The notes beneath the pieces are model-generated. The model had not been told where the DNA came from and ran no database searches. It saw only the letters and a program-made list of their open reading frames with translations. Both the position numbers and the translations under genes were made by a program. From positions 1 to 64,000 of the forward strand of contig JAKSMG010000009.1 of the NCBI GenBank assembly GCA_024400755.1: 64,000 nucleotides of DNA, in the 5' to 3' direction. Numbering within the stretch: position 1 is the stretch's first letter; each line of letters starts with the position of its first letter. Source of the DNA: Bacteroidales bacterium. GTDB taxonomy: Bacteria; Bacteroidota; Bacteroidia; Bacteroidales; WCHB1-69. Shown piece by piece: positions 55,927 to 64,000 of the stretch.

Positions 55927-56691
55927 CTAATCGTGGGAAATGATGTACTCGGTCATCAGTCGATAAATTTCCTTCTGTTGGGCATCGGTCAGCGAGGCCT
56001 GGTGCATTTCTATCACGTTGCCGTCGCGGCGTTTGGCGGGACCCGTCTGGGCCTCTTTCGGCGTCATCACTTTAACTTTATCCAAAGTGTTCTGCAAAAG
56101 GGGAATGATCATCTGCCAATCAATATCGTTTTCCTTCAAAATGTCGTAGGCGATATGATACATCGCATTGGTAAAATTACAGCCAAAAATAGCCGCCCGA
56201 TGGAGCACAAAACGCTGTTTTTCATCCATATACGACACAAGATCAGACATTTTTCGAGCCACGGACATCAAATCGTCTTCTGCCTGCTTAACATTAGCTT
56301 CCACACTCAAAGGCACCACGACACCGTCAAAAACCATATTTTTGCTTAAGCTCTGATAGGGGTAAATGATTCCGTAATTTTCGGCATAATCCTTGAGAAT
56401 ATGAATCGACAACGACCCGCCGGTGTGGGCAGCCAATGGCAATTTGAACGGCAACTGGGGCAATAATTCGTCAAAGCAGTCGTCCTTAACGGCAAAAAGG
56501 TACAAATCGCCATTAGGTTTCAAATCCGACAAAGAGTCAATGGCCTCCGCATCATATTGATTCGCCAAGGCCATCGCGTTGGACAATGTCCGGCTATACA
56601 CTTGCGAAATCTCGATGTCCGCCTTATGCATCGCATAGGCCATCCAATGGGCAATATTTCCAGAACCGATAATCGTAACTTTCCGTATCAT
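55927..56691 (-). CDS. DUF2520 / Rossmann-like NADP oxidoreductase-type protein
   Basis: A 254-residue protein. The N-terminal Rossmann domain has VTIIGSGNIAHWMAYAMHKA (GxGNxA), as in ProC-like or F420-dependent NADP reductases. The C-terminal DUF2520 helical domain holds IFGCNFTNAMYHIA and the conserved LTGPAxR-like motif as AQTGPAKRRDGNVIEMH. Known as a conserved Bacteroidota protein of unknown substrate. Its ATG overlaps the dnaE stop at 56691, so it is translated with dnaE. Confidence 0.88.
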   Translation of the reverse strand: MIRKVTIIGSGNIAHWMAYAMHKADIEISQVYSRTLSNAMALANQYDAEAIDSLSDLKPNGDLYLFAVKDDCFDELLPQLPFKLPLAAHTGGSLSIHILKDYAENYGIIYPYQSLSKNMVFDGVVVPLSVEANVKQAEDDLMSVARKMSDLVSYMDEKQRFVLHRAAIFGCNFTNAMYHIAYDILKENDIDWQMIIPLLQNTLDKVKVMTPKEAQTGPAKRRDGNVIEMHQASLTDAQQKEIYRLMTEYIISHD

Positions 56692-59600
56692 TATTCCAAT
56701 GTCAATTGATAATCAAAAGGCAGTTTCATATTTTCCAAACTTTTCACAAATACCTCAGGATTAATCTTCAGTTGAGAATTAGCAAACTTGGTCTTGTACT
56801 TTTTATCCTTTTCATTGATTACAAGGGTAAAGTTTGCCTTGGCTTCAACCTGCGCACTTTCCAAAGCCTGCTTGATCTGGTTTGCCGAATTGGCCGTTGC
56901 GTCAAGGATATCCATTTGCATAACGACTCCCTTGCACAAATGTCCGTATGCGTCGCTCAAATAGCATATTTCTATCGGTTTCTGATTATAAAAAGGTTCA
57001 CCCGTATAATCCTTCCCCATATATCGTTTTTCCACCTTAAACCGAACATACACGAACTTTCCAGCTTCAAACAGGTGCTTGTAACGAGTAAAATCCTCGC
57101 TAAACAGTCGCCAAGTCCACGAAGAATCATAATCCTCAAACGTAACGATACCCATATCCTTTCCGTTTTTGGTCACCGTTGCCCTGGCATCCGCCACCAT
57201 AGCGGCGAATTTCAGTTCCTTGCCTTCATTTTTGGCCAAATATTCCTTGTTAGACAAATCCGCCAGGCGACAATTGGTAAAGCTCTTAATAATCAACTTA
57301 TATTCATCAAGAGGATGACCTGTGATGTAAAAGCCGGCCACTTCCTTTTCGTGTTGAGCCTTCAGCACCTGACTCCACGGTTCACAATCGGGTAGTTCGG
57401 GAAGCATTTCGGCAGCCGTTTCCGGTTGGGCATCAAAAATCGAGAACTGTCCCTGACTATTCTGTTCCTTATAAATATATGCGATAGACTTTTCAATGAA
57501 ATTTTTCTCTCCCGCATCTGCCGCAATGAATTGGGCACGGTGCATTTCGTTGAAGCAGTCAAAAGCCCCCGCGTATGCCAGCGATTCAAGCACTCTACGG
57601 TTGCAGTTGCGCAAGTCCACACGCCGCATAAAATCAAAGAAATCCTTATAGGGACCGTTTTTCTCGCGTTCTTCCACCAGGTTTTCAACGGCACTTGCCC
57701 CCACCCCTTTCAAAGCGGCCAAGCCAAAACGGATATTTCCATCCTTATTGACGCTGAAAGTCAACTCAGACTCATTCACATCCGGTCCCAGCACTTTGAT
57801 TCCGTGTTTCAAGGTATCTTCGATGAACACGGTAATCTTTTCCATATTGTTGATGTTGTTGGTTAAGTTCGCCGCCATAAATTCAGCCGTGTAATGGGCT
57901 TTGAGGTAAGCCGTTTGGTATGCCACCCAGGAATAGCAGGTGGCGTGTGACTTATTGAACGCATACGAAGCGAACTTTTCCCAATCCGCCCAGATTTTTT
58001 CCAGGATTTTGGGATCGTGACCATTGGCCTGACCACGAGACAGAAATTCAGGTTTCAACTTATCCAGCTTATCTTTCTGCTTTTTACCCATTGCCTTACG
58101 CAAGGTGTCTGATTCGCCACGGGTAAAATTCGCCAACAGACGAGACAGCAACATCACCTGTTCCTGATACACCGTAATACCGTATGTATCTTTCAGATAA
58201 CGTTCCATAATGGGAATATCATACTTGATTTCCTCTCGGCCTTGCTTTCTTTCGATAAACTGCGGGATATAGTCCATAGGACCAGGACGGTACAAGGCAT
58301 TCATAGCAATCAGATCCTCAAACTTGCTTGGCTTGAGTTCGCGCAAATGCTTTTGCATTCCGGGGGATTCAAACTGGAAAGTAGCCACGGTGTCGCCATT
58401 GCAGAACAGTTGGAATGTCTGTTCATCTTCCAGTGAAATTTTATCGATATTTAAATCTTCGCCACGAGATTTCTTAATGTTTTTCAGAGCTTCGCGAATA
58501 ACGGACAAGGTACTCAGCCCCAGGAAGTCCATCTTAATCAATCCCACATCTTCGATCACAGAACCCTCGTATTGGGTAACCAAGACCCGTTGGTCGGTAT
58601 CTTTATCCTCGATAGTGGCCAGAGGGGCGAACTTGGTCAAATCGTCGGCACCAATGATGACGCCACAGGCGTGGATGCCGATTTGACGCACCGTTCCTTC
58701 CAGTTCGGTGGCATAGTGCAGCACTCGTTTTACCTTATCACTACCCGACTCCGCCGCCTCTTTCAGTTCAGGAACATACTGCAAGCAGGTTCCCATATTG
58801 ACTTTCGGAGCTTTCTTGGTCTTTGGATCTTCGGGCAGTTTATCCGGCACCAATTTTGCCAATTCGTTAGACTTGTCCAATTCCAGATCTTCCACGCGTG
58901 CCACGTCCTTGATACTTGACTTGGTAGCCATTGTACCATAGGTAATGATATGGGCAACTTTTTCCTTACCGTATTTTTGGGTGATCCAATCCAAAATCTT
59001 ATAACGGCCTTCATCGTCAAAATCCACGTCGATATCGGGCAAAGAAATTCGGTCCGGATTCAGGAAACGCTCAAACAGCAAATCATATTTCAGTGGATCC
59101 ACATCAGTGATTTTCAAGCAGTAAGCCACGACTGAACCTGCAGCGGAACCACGACCCGGTCCCACCGACACACCCATATTTCGAGCAGCGGCGATAAAGT
59201 CCTGCACGATCAAGAAATAGCCCGGGAAACCCATATTACGCATCACACTCAACTCAAAATCGATGCGTTCCATAATATCTTCGGGGACGGGATTGCCATA
59301 ACGCATATAGGCGCCGTCGAGGGTTAGTTTGCGCAAATAATCAGCTTCCAGCTTTATACGATAGACTCGCTCAATACCGCCAAGTTTATCGATACGACCC
59401 TTACCTTCCTCATCGCCTTCAAACTCAGCCCTCAAATCATCTTCAGAAAAGCGTTGTTTATACTGTTCCACCGTACCAAATTCTTCGGGAATATCAAACA
59501 TCGGCATAATAGGACCGTGTTTGAGTTTGTAGGTTTCCACCTTATCCACGATTTCCTGCGTATTGGCCAACGCTTCCGGCACGTCCGGGAAAACGGTTTC

Positions 59601-60509
59601 CATTTCCTCAGGTGACTTCAGCCATTCCTGCTTGGTATAATGGAGACGATCCACGTCGCTCACCTTTCGGCCCGTACTGAGACATATCAGACGGTCGTGG
59701 GCCTCGCCGTGTTCTTCCAAGACGAAATGGACATCATTGGTGGCGATAACCTTCACGCCGGTTTCGGCTGCCAACTCCAAGATATGCTTATTGACCATCT
59801 CCTGTTTTTCATATACGGTGGTATCGCCGCCCGGTTTGTCGGTTTTATGTCGTTGGAGTTCCAGATAATAATCATCTCCGAAAATGCTCTTATACCAAAG
59901 GATGATTTCCTTGGCCTTCTTCAAATCCTGATTCTCTATTGCTCTCGGCACCTCACCCGCCAGACAAGCCGACGAAACAATCAGTCCCTCGTGATACTGC
60001 TCCAGCAACTGATGGTCGATACGCGGTTTGTAGTGATAGCCGTCCACCCAGGCCGCGGAAACGATCTTGCACAAATTATGGTAACCTGTTTCGTTTTTGG
60101 CCAACAGCACCAAGTGGTTGCCATAGCCATTCTCCTTTCCCACGCAATTGGTATGGTCGCCCGTAGGATTAGTCTTGGTAATCTTGGCGACATAAACTTC
60201 ACAACCGAAAATCGGCTTGAAGATTTTCTGTTTCACTTCCACGATTTTCACCTGCAGTGCCGCTTGCTTTTCGGCATCGGTTTCCGCTTCAAGTTCCTTT
60301 TCTATATCTTTGATTTCAGATTTGACAGAAGCATTATGTTTATCCACATAATCGAAGAACTCTTTGATGCCAAACATATTGCCGTGATCGGTAATGGCCA
60401 TTGAGTTCATACCGGTTTGGAGACAACGCTTAACCAAATCCGGAATAGTTGACATACCGTCAAGGATGGAATATTGCGTGTGGACGTGGAGATGAGTGAA
60501 TTTTACCAT
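56691..60509 (-). CDS. dnaE: DNA polymerase III subunit alpha
   Basis: Replicative polymerase, C-family, 1272 residues. The PHP domain opens THLHVHTQYSILDG. The palm holds the acidic motif LPDIDVDFDDEGR near residue 490. A tandem HhH near the C-terminal third (FGLAALKGVGASAVENL) and an OB-fold follow. Ends at the normal place for Bacteroidota DnaE. The -7 box TATTTTTG (60535-60528) is 19 bases upstream of the start. DUF2520 follows by a one-base overlap. Confidence 0.97.
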   Translation of the reverse strand: MVKFTHLHVHTQYSILDGMSTIPDLVKRCLQTGMNSMAITDHGNMFGIKEFFDYVDKHNASVKSEIKDIEKELEAETDAEKQAALQVKIVEVKQKIFKPIFGCEVYVAKITKTNPTGDHTNCVGKENGYGNHLVLLAKNETGYHNLCKIVSAAWVDGYHYKPRIDHQLLEQYHEGLIVSSACLAGEVPRAIENQDLKKAKEIILWYKSIFGDDYYLELQRHKTDKPGGDTTVYEKQEMVNKHILELAAETGVKVIATNDVHFVLEEHGEAHDRLICLSTGRKVSDVDRLHYTKQEWLKSPEEMETVFPDVPEALANTQEIVDKVETYKLKHGPIMPMFDIPEEFGTVEQYKQRFSEDDLRAEFEGDEEGKGRIDKLGGIERVYRIKLEADYLRKLTLDGAYMRYGNPVPEDIMERIDFELSVMRNMGFPGYFLIVQDFIAAARNMGVSVGPGRGSAAGSVVAYCLKITDVDPLKYDLLFERFLNPDRISLPDIDVDFDDEGRYKILDWITQKYGKEKVAHIITYGTMATKSSIKDVARVEDLELDKSNELAKLVPDKLPEDPKTKKAPKVNMGTCLQYVPELKEAAESGSDKVKRVLHYATELEGTVRQIGIHACGVIIGADDLTKFAPLATIEDKDTDQRVLVTQYEGSVIEDVGLIKMDFLGLSTLSVIREALKNIKKSRGEDLNIDKISLEDEQTFQLFCNGDTVATFQFESPGMQKHLRELKPSKFEDLIAMNALYRPGPMDYIPQFIERKQGREEIKYDIPIMERYLKDTYGITVYQEQVMLLSRLLANFTRGESDTLRKAMGKKQKDKLDKLKPEFLSRGQANGHDPKILEKIWADWEKFASYAFNKSHATCYSWVAYQTAYLKAHYTAEFMAANLTNNINNMEKITVFIEDTLKHGIKVLGPDVNESELTFSVNKDGNIRFGLAALKGVGASAVENLVEEREKNGPYKDFFDFMRRVDLRNCNRRVLESLAYAGAFDCFNEMHRAQFIAADAGEKNFIEKSIAYIYKEQNSQGQFSIFDAQPETAAEMLPELPDCEPWSQVLKAQHEKEVAGFYITGHPLDEYKLIIKSFTNCRLADLSNKEYLAKNEGKELKFAAMVADARATVTKNGKDMGIVTFEDYDSSWTWRLFSEDFTRYKHLFEAGKFVYVRFKVEKRYMGKDYTGEPFYNQKPIEICYLSDAYGHLCKGVVMQMDILDATANSANQIKQALESAQVEAKANFTLVINEKDKKYKTKFANSQLKINPEVFVKSLENMKLPFDYQLTLE

Positions 60510-60527
60510 AACAAAAATTTAAGTGTA

Positions 60528-60535
60528 CAAAAATA
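60528..60535 (-). promoter_or_regulatory. -7 box of dnaE
   Basis: TATTTTTG on the minus strand, 18 bases before the ATG at 60509. Confidence 0.6.
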
Positions 60536-60587
60536 ATGAATAATTTGTGTTCTCATTCTATGGATTTCAATATTTTTTCAACCTCAC

Positions 60588-61337
60588 CTATAACTGCTGC
60601 ATCACGCTGTCGCGATAACTCGGTCCGATGGGCAGCTCCGTGCCGGCAACTATCACACTGTTCGGATCAACAATTTCGATTTGCGACTTTGAAACGATAA
60701 AGGACTTGTGAATCCTCACAAATTGGTCGGAAGGCAGCATATCGGTTAGGTTTTTCAAGGAATAAAAGGCCGTTATATTTCTATGTTTGGTATGAAAAGT
60801 GACATATTCCTGCTGACCCTCAATAAACAGCAAGTCGCTGTAATTCACCTTATAGAATTTACGATCCGCCTTCACCAACAGATAATCCCGTTCTACGCCC
60901 TCTTTTTTATCCTCCTTGACAAGCTTTTCGGGAATTTCATTCATTTGTGCGGCGTTTTTCATTTGAATTCGATCCACCGCCTTGTTGACCGCCTTGCAGA
61001 AACGGGCAAACGCAATGGGCTTGAGCAGGTAATCCACCACGCCCAAATCATAACCGCTGACGGCATATTGAGAATACGCCGTCGTGAAAATAATGCTGGG
61101 ACGATACGGCAAATTGCCCACAAACTCAACACCGGTGATGTCGGGCATTTCAATATCGGTCAACAAAATATCTATATGCTCCTGCTGGATAAACGACATC
61201 GCCTCCATCGCATTGGCACAGGTGGCCACCAACTTCAACATCGGAATCTTGGACACGTAATCCATCAATAATTCTCGAGCCAAATGCTCGTCATCCACAA
61301 TCAAAACCGTATAAAATTGTTCAGCAGTATTTTCCAT
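60588..61337 (-). CDS. LytTR-family response regulator
   Basis: A 249-residue two-component response regulator. The receiver domain has LIVDDEHLARELL with the acidic pair D15/D16, phosphoacceptor D61 in LLTDIEMPDITG, and Lys in YLLKPIAFARF. A linker leads to a LytTR DNA-binding domain, with DLLFIEGQQEYVTFHT and FVRIHKSFIVSKSQIEIVD. It would be phosphorylated by the histidine kinase encoded 3 bases upstream. Targets are unknown; the LytS/LytTR class often controls envelope or transport genes. Confidence 0.94.
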   Translation of the reverse strand: MENTAEQFYTVLIVDDEHLARELLMDYVSKIPMLKLVATCANAMEAMSFIQQEHIDILLTDIEMPDITGVEFVGNLPYRPSIIFTTAYSQYAVSGYDLGVVDYLLKPIAFARFCKAVNKAVDRIQMKNAAQMNEIPEKLVKEDKKEGVERDYLLVKADRKFYKVNYSDLLFIEGQQEYVTFHTKHRNITAFYSLKNLTDMLPSDQFVRIHKSFIVSKSQIEIVDPNSVIVAGTELPIGPSYRDSVMQQL

Positions 61338-61340
61338 AGT

Positions 61341-62381
61341 CTATTTATTCAAATTCAATGCCAATGAAAGTTGATATACATCCTCTCTTTCTTCGAGAGA
61401 AAGCGAATAGTTGCCTTGATAATAAAGCTCCAGACGCTGCTTGACATTTCCCAAGCCCACGCCATTCTGCTCCGCATCGGTACGCAAATTATGTCCCTTT
61501 GACACGCTATTCCGCGTACGCAAAATCAAAGAACCATCCTTCGCTTCGATATCAATATTGATAAATCCATCGGTATTGGTCGTGATGTCGCTGTGTTTGA
61601 AGCAGTTTTCCACAAAAGGCTGCAGCAACATCGGCGCAATCGAATACGACTGCGAATCCAGACTTACCTTATAGGACAACCTTTCATTCTTACCGATTCT
61701 CAATTCTTGAAAATCAATATAATTCTGAATATATTCCAAATCTTTCGACAACAAGACTTTTTCGCTTTGCCCGTAATCTGTCACATATCGAAGCATATCG
61801 GAGAGCTTCATCAACGCATCGGGAGCGATATCGTTCTTGGTATAAACCAAGGCATAGATATTATTTAACGCATTGAACAAAAAATGCGGATTTATCTGTG
61901 ATTGAAGTAGTTGTAATTTCATCAGATTACGTTCCTGCTTCAATGCCTCGGCCTGCAACAACGACAAATTGGAATATTTGTAAATGGCCACGCACAACGC
62001 TCCAATATTCAGCAAAAGTCCACTCATATAATGCGTCAGATTGATATACGGCATAAAATCTTCGGCAGGCGGCGTAATATCAAATGGAAGCCAACGAATC
62101 ATCAAATATTCTATACCAAAGAGCAAATGACTCATCACAAAAATCATAAGAATGATGACAATGATTTTCACCAGACCACGCTGCAACCATTTTGGCGGAT
62201 GCATAAAGACCAAACAAAACAACTGGTAGGCCATCACAAAAAACAGCGTATCAATGACTGCAATGGTCAGTGCCACCGACGGATTTCGTTTTACGCCATT
62301 CAAAAAAATCAGCAAAAAGACTATCAGATAGATAAAATACTGAGAATGTCGAATGACGAACTGGTTGAATTTTGTATTCAT
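61341..62381 (-). CDS. LytS-like sensor histidine kinase
   Basis: A 346-residue membrane sensor kinase. Four N-terminal membrane helices cover about residues 10-150. The His_kinase domain has QSQINPHFLFNALNNIYALV with the phosphorylated His. The ATP-binding part has LQPFVENCFKHS and NGVGLGNVKQRLELYY. No separate sensor domain is present, so the helices or a partner detect the signal. The start at 62381 is chosen because a perfect -7 box (TAACTTTG) lies at 62412-62405; an upstream ATG at 62417 precedes it. It is cotranscribed with the LytTR regulator. Confidence 0.92.
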   Translation of the reverse strand: MNTKFNQFVIRHSQYFIYLIVFLLIFLNGVKRNPSVALTIAVIDTLFFVMAYQLFCLVFMHPPKWLQRGLVKIIVIILMIFVMSHLLFGIEYLMIRWLPFDITPPAEDFMPYINLTHYMSGLLLNIGALCVAIYKYSNLSLLQAEALKQERNLMKLQLLQSQINPHFLFNALNNIYALVYTKNDIAPDALMKLSDMLRYVTDYGQSEKVLLSKDLEYIQNYIDFQELRIGKNERLSYKVSLDSQSYSIAPMLLQPFVENCFKHSDITTNTDGFINIDIEAKDGSLILRTRNSVSKGHNLRTDAEQNGVGLGNVKQRLELYYQGNYSLSLEEREDVYQLSLALNLNK

Positions 62382-62404
62382 TATCTTACAATTAATTTGA
62401 ATGG

Positions 62405-62412
62405 CAAAGTTA
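62405..62412 (-). promoter_or_regulatory. -7 box of the histidine kinase operon
   Basis: TAACTTTG on the minus strand, 23 bases before the ATG at 62381. The degenerate motif at 62425-62452 covers the place where the -33 element would be. Confidence 0.6.
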
Positions 62413-62424
62413 CACATTTTTTTT

Positions 62425-62452
62425 CGGAATTATACCGTTTTGGCTTGTTAAA
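62425..62452 (+). repeat. Degenerate ~28-bp interspersed motif (copy d)
   Basis: CGGAATTATACCGTTTTGGC then TTGTTAAA, similar to 49551-49582. The outer CGG...CCG can pair. From here to 62660 I see no gene, only AT-rich sequence with a TGTCAGACA palindrome near 62536. Confidence 0.5.
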
Positions 62453-62660
62453 AATCATTCAGTTTCTGCCCGTCGTACGTCGTTTACCAAAATACGTCAT
62501 TTTTCTCCGAAAATTTCAATCATTTGAAGTCTGTCAGACAAATTTGCCAATTTGCTCTTTTGACATTTTTGGAGGAAGAAGTGACAGAAAAAACACAAAA
62601 AATAGCATGTTTATAACAGTTTATGAATCAGTATTTTAGTATTGACTTTTATAAATAATT

Positions 62661-63107
62661 TCCGCTACTTTTCTCTTGATAGAAAAGTAGCCAAAAGATC
62701 AAGCCGACATCAATTCCGCCCGCTCTGCGTGCCGGCTGACAGCGGCGGCGAAGTAGGACAAAAATGCCGCTGCCAATAGAGTTGGACAAACAGTATCTGT
62801 TTTTGGCATTTTTGTAACGCAAGCGCCTTCGCACGCCGCTGTAGGCCACCACACATTCACAGCCCGTGCCGCACCGGATATCGGCGTTCCTCCCCGCGGC
62901 ACTTTATATCCTCCGCCTTCTAAGCGGATTGCGTGACAAATCGAGGCGGGTGGCGGCGTTAAGAACGCTGGCTGTTTGAGCTGGCCAAGCCTGCGAGGCC
63001 AGCGAGTTTCAGCGTTTAGCCGCCAACTGCCCGATTTGTAGCAAGCGCTTAGGCAGCGGTAAACCTTTCTTTGGTTACTTTCTTTGGGTCATAAAGAAAG
63101 TAACGAA
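62661..63107. repeat. Hairpin-bordered interspersed element, long copy
   Basis: The same borders as 49601-49827. The left 10-bp hairpin has arms 62665-62674 and 62681-62690. The right 11-bp hairpin has arms 63075-63085 and 63093-63103. The first 50 bases differ from the short copy at one loop base. The ~350-base cargo is GC-rich against an AT-rich background and is packed with inverted repeats. These include ACAAAAATGCC/GGCATTTTTGT (from about 62758), GTGCCGC/GCGGCAC (about 62864-62902), and a large structure at 62919-63054. No protein frame is credible. It abuts the broken Rpn-type gene. Confidence 0.8.
62919..63054. other. Nested ~136-nt hairpin, candidate structured RNA
   Basis: Successive arm pairs nest on one axis: CTAAGCG with CGCTTAG at the base, ACAAATCG (62936-62943) with CGATTTGT (63032-63039), GGCGGC (62952-62957) with GCCGCC (63019-63024), AACGCTG with CAGCGTT, and CTGGCC with GGCCAG around a 10-base loop. 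I recall the internal CTGTTTGAGC...GCGAGTTTCAG pattern from intergenic repeats of other Bacteroidota genomes. Confidence 0.55.
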
Positions 63108-63135
63108 AAAAAACATTCTCGTAAAAAAAGAAGTT

Positions 63136-63160
63136 TTTACAAGACTAAAAGGGATAATTC
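63136..63160 (-). repeat. Degenerate ~28-bp motif, inverted (copy b)
   Basis: Plus strand reads TTTACAAGACTAAAAGGGAT then AATTC, the reverse complement of the 49551 motif with few changes. It lies between the element's right hairpin and the Rpn fragment. Confidence 0.5.
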
Positions 63161-63170
63161 TAAAAAAATT

Positions 63171-63665
63171 GTGTTTTTTTTCGTGGAATTGACTAAATTT
63201 GCAGCGCAAATCAATCGTGAGGACTTCAAGGACGAGATGAGCAAGTGGCTGTACCTCCTCAAGAACATCGGGCAGATGGACGAGCAGGACAGCACGCAGG
63301 AAAGCGACATCTTCAGGAAGTTCTACGAAACGTGTCGAATGTCAAAGCTAACAACTATGGAAAAGGAAGAATACACCAAGAGCGTGCTGGAATACGAAGA
63401 CGTGCAGGATGCCCTGGACTATATGCGGAAGACCTCCCTGAAAGAAGGTTTTGAAAAGGGACTTGCCGAAGGGAAAGCAGAAGGAAAGGCTGAGGGGCTT
63501 GCCGAAGGACTTGCCGAGGGCGAAGCAAAAGGGAAAGCAGAGGGACTTGCAGAGGGTGAAGCGAAGGCAAAGCTAGACTTGGCAAAATTATTGTTGAATC
63601 AAGGCGTTGACATCAATATCATTACTAAAACAACAGGCCTGACGGCTGAAGAAATTGAACATTAA
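63171..63665 (+). pseudogene. Rpn/PD-(D/E)XK-type transposase, C-terminal fragment
   Basis: The frame holds the C-terminal half of the Rpn family of recombination-promoting nucleases/putative transposases: FFVELTKFA, EMSKWLYLLKNIGQMDEQD, IFRKFYETCRMSKLTTMEKE and an EGKAEG repeat tail (about residues 120-160). The N-terminal PD-(D/E)XK nuclease half is absent. The frame instead opens upstream into the right border of the repeat element (a TTG at 63084), giving a Lys-rich chimeric start. It is thus a truncated remnant, probably cut by the element or by the event that placed it. The GCGTCTCTAC palindrome follows 32 bases after its stop. Confidence 0.82.
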
Positions 63666-63696
63666 TTGCGGTTATTGCACTGGCACACCATTAGTA

Positions 63697-63722
63697 GTAG
63701 AGACGCAGTGCTGCGTCTCTAC
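63697..63722. repeat. Perfect 12-bp palindromic repeat
   Basis: GTAGAGACGCAG (63697-63708) and CTGCGTCTCTAC (63711-63722) pair perfectly around TG. The core GCGTCTCTAC also occurs at 61-70 (inside hsdM) and 49762-49771 (inside the short element). Confidence 0.8.
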
Positions 63723-63754
63723 CCTATCGGCAACGGAAAATCATTCATAAATTT

Positions 63755-63786
63755 GGCAACTTTGCAAGACGGAAAAGATAATTCCG
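63755..63786 (-). repeat. Degenerate ~28-bp motif, inverted (copy c)
   Basis: Plus strand reads GGCAACTTTGCAAGACGG then AAAAGATAATTCCG. Its CGGAA and TTCCG ends can pair. It lies between the Rpn fragment and clpB. Confidence 0.5.
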
Positions 63787-63810
63787 TTTCTTGACATTAT
63801 CTTTGCAACA

Positions 63811-64000
63811 TTATTCCTTATTAAAGAAAGAGAATTTTCCTTCTTCCAGAGAATCAACCATAATAACTTCGTCGGTATTCAAGGTCCCACCCAGAATAAT
63901 CTTCGACAACTCGTTGAGAATCTTTTTCTGAATCACCCGTTTCAGCGGCCGAGCACCATAAATTGGATCGTAACCCATTTCCGCCAGTTGATCCAAGGCG
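63811..64000 (-). CDS. clpB: ATP-dependent chaperone ClpB, C-terminal end (partial)
   Basis: The last ~63 codons of a Clp/Hsp100 ATPase, running in from beyond the right edge. The frame ends in the D2-small domain motif [20 protein letters not shown] followed by [17 protein letters not shown]. This matches ClpB more closely than ClpA or ClpX. ClpB is a hexameric disaggregase that works with DnaK, which is encoded at the far left of the window. Stop at 63811; the start is not in view. Confidence 0.9.
   Translation of the reverse strand, partial: ALDQLAEMGYDPIYGARPLKRVIQKKILNELSKIILGGTLNTDEVIMVDSLEEGKFSFFNKE

Noticed and set aside
63480..63570. Repeated GAAGGxAAxGC units as a CRISPR-like or satellite array
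   Set aside because: They encode the EGKAEG repeat tail typical of Rpn-family proteins; no spacers.
63798..63805. Plus-strand TATCTTTG before the clpB end
   Set aside because: It would transcribe antisense into clpB with no gene to serve, and no -33 element fits.
1..64000. tRNA, rRNA, CRISPR arrays or prophage genes
   Set aside because: I looked for tRNA T-loop patterns, rRNA cores, regular spaced repeats and phage structural or integrase genes and found none I could support.

Overview
This window reads as a chromosomal segment of a Bacteroidota bacterium, most likely order Bacteroidales. The signs are a type IX secretion core (porP, gldK, gldL, gldM, gldN), a lipidated TamA (TamL), a DUF3822 protein next to rsmD, outer-membrane barrels of the TonB-receptor superfamily, a menaquinone pathway, weak Shine-Dalgarno sequences, and many TAnnTTTG -7 promoter boxes, mostly TATTTTTG. 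These boxes sit just upstream of real starts. In several places they show that the longest reading frame begins too early. The family cannot be named from this sequence alone.

Layout. 1-1537 (minus): a type I DNA methylase, HsdM, cut by the window edge. 1842-5090 (minus): an iron-type alcohol dehydrogenase and dnaK. 5366-11477 (minus): porP-gldK-gldL-gldM-gldN. 11814-15281 (minus): a large outer-membrane protein with a SprA-like motif. 15390-19078 (plus): a transketolase C-terminal subunit, an ECF sigma factor, a membrane-anchored protein, a Spy-like periplasmic protein and hemW. 19083-23096 (minus): one apparent operon of a membrane-anchored protein, DUF3822, rsmD, pth and an M16 half-protein. 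23653-32484 (minus): two YtcJ-like lipoprotein amidohydrolases flanking a plugless barrel and a very large two-sensor MscS channel. 32750-34572 (plus): a zeta-like P-loop kinase, a 53-residue partner and recF. 34580-45891 (minus): a TonB-receptor-like barrel, then ftsK-lolA-tamL-recD-like helicase-FeS membrane protein-TSCPD lipoprotein. 46061-49435 (plus): exbB/exbD/tonB-like and folC. 50104-53549 (plus): rpsL, rpsG, fusA, rpsJ, with a terminator after rpsJ. 53605-55211 (minus): menA and ubiE. 55347-55818 (plus): a short leader ORF and a TerB-like protein. 55927-62381 (minus): DUF2520, dnaE and a LytS/LytTR two-component pair. 62661-63722: a structured repeat element, a broken Rpn-type transposase and a short palindromic repeat. 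63811-64000 (minus): the end of clpB.

Most of the window is housekeeping. Two stretches stand out. The first is the amidohydrolase/barrel/MscS cluster at 23.6-32.5 kb. It looks like a dedicated envelope system pairing two exported hydrolases with an outer-membrane pore and a ligand-sensing inner-membrane channel. The second is a family of interspersed elements with a hairpin at each end and different cargo inside (49601-49827 and 62661-63107). They are accompanied by a degenerate ~28-bp motif present four times and by a GCGTCTCTAC repeat present three times, once inside the hsdM reading frame. No tRNA, rRNA or CRISPR array was seen.
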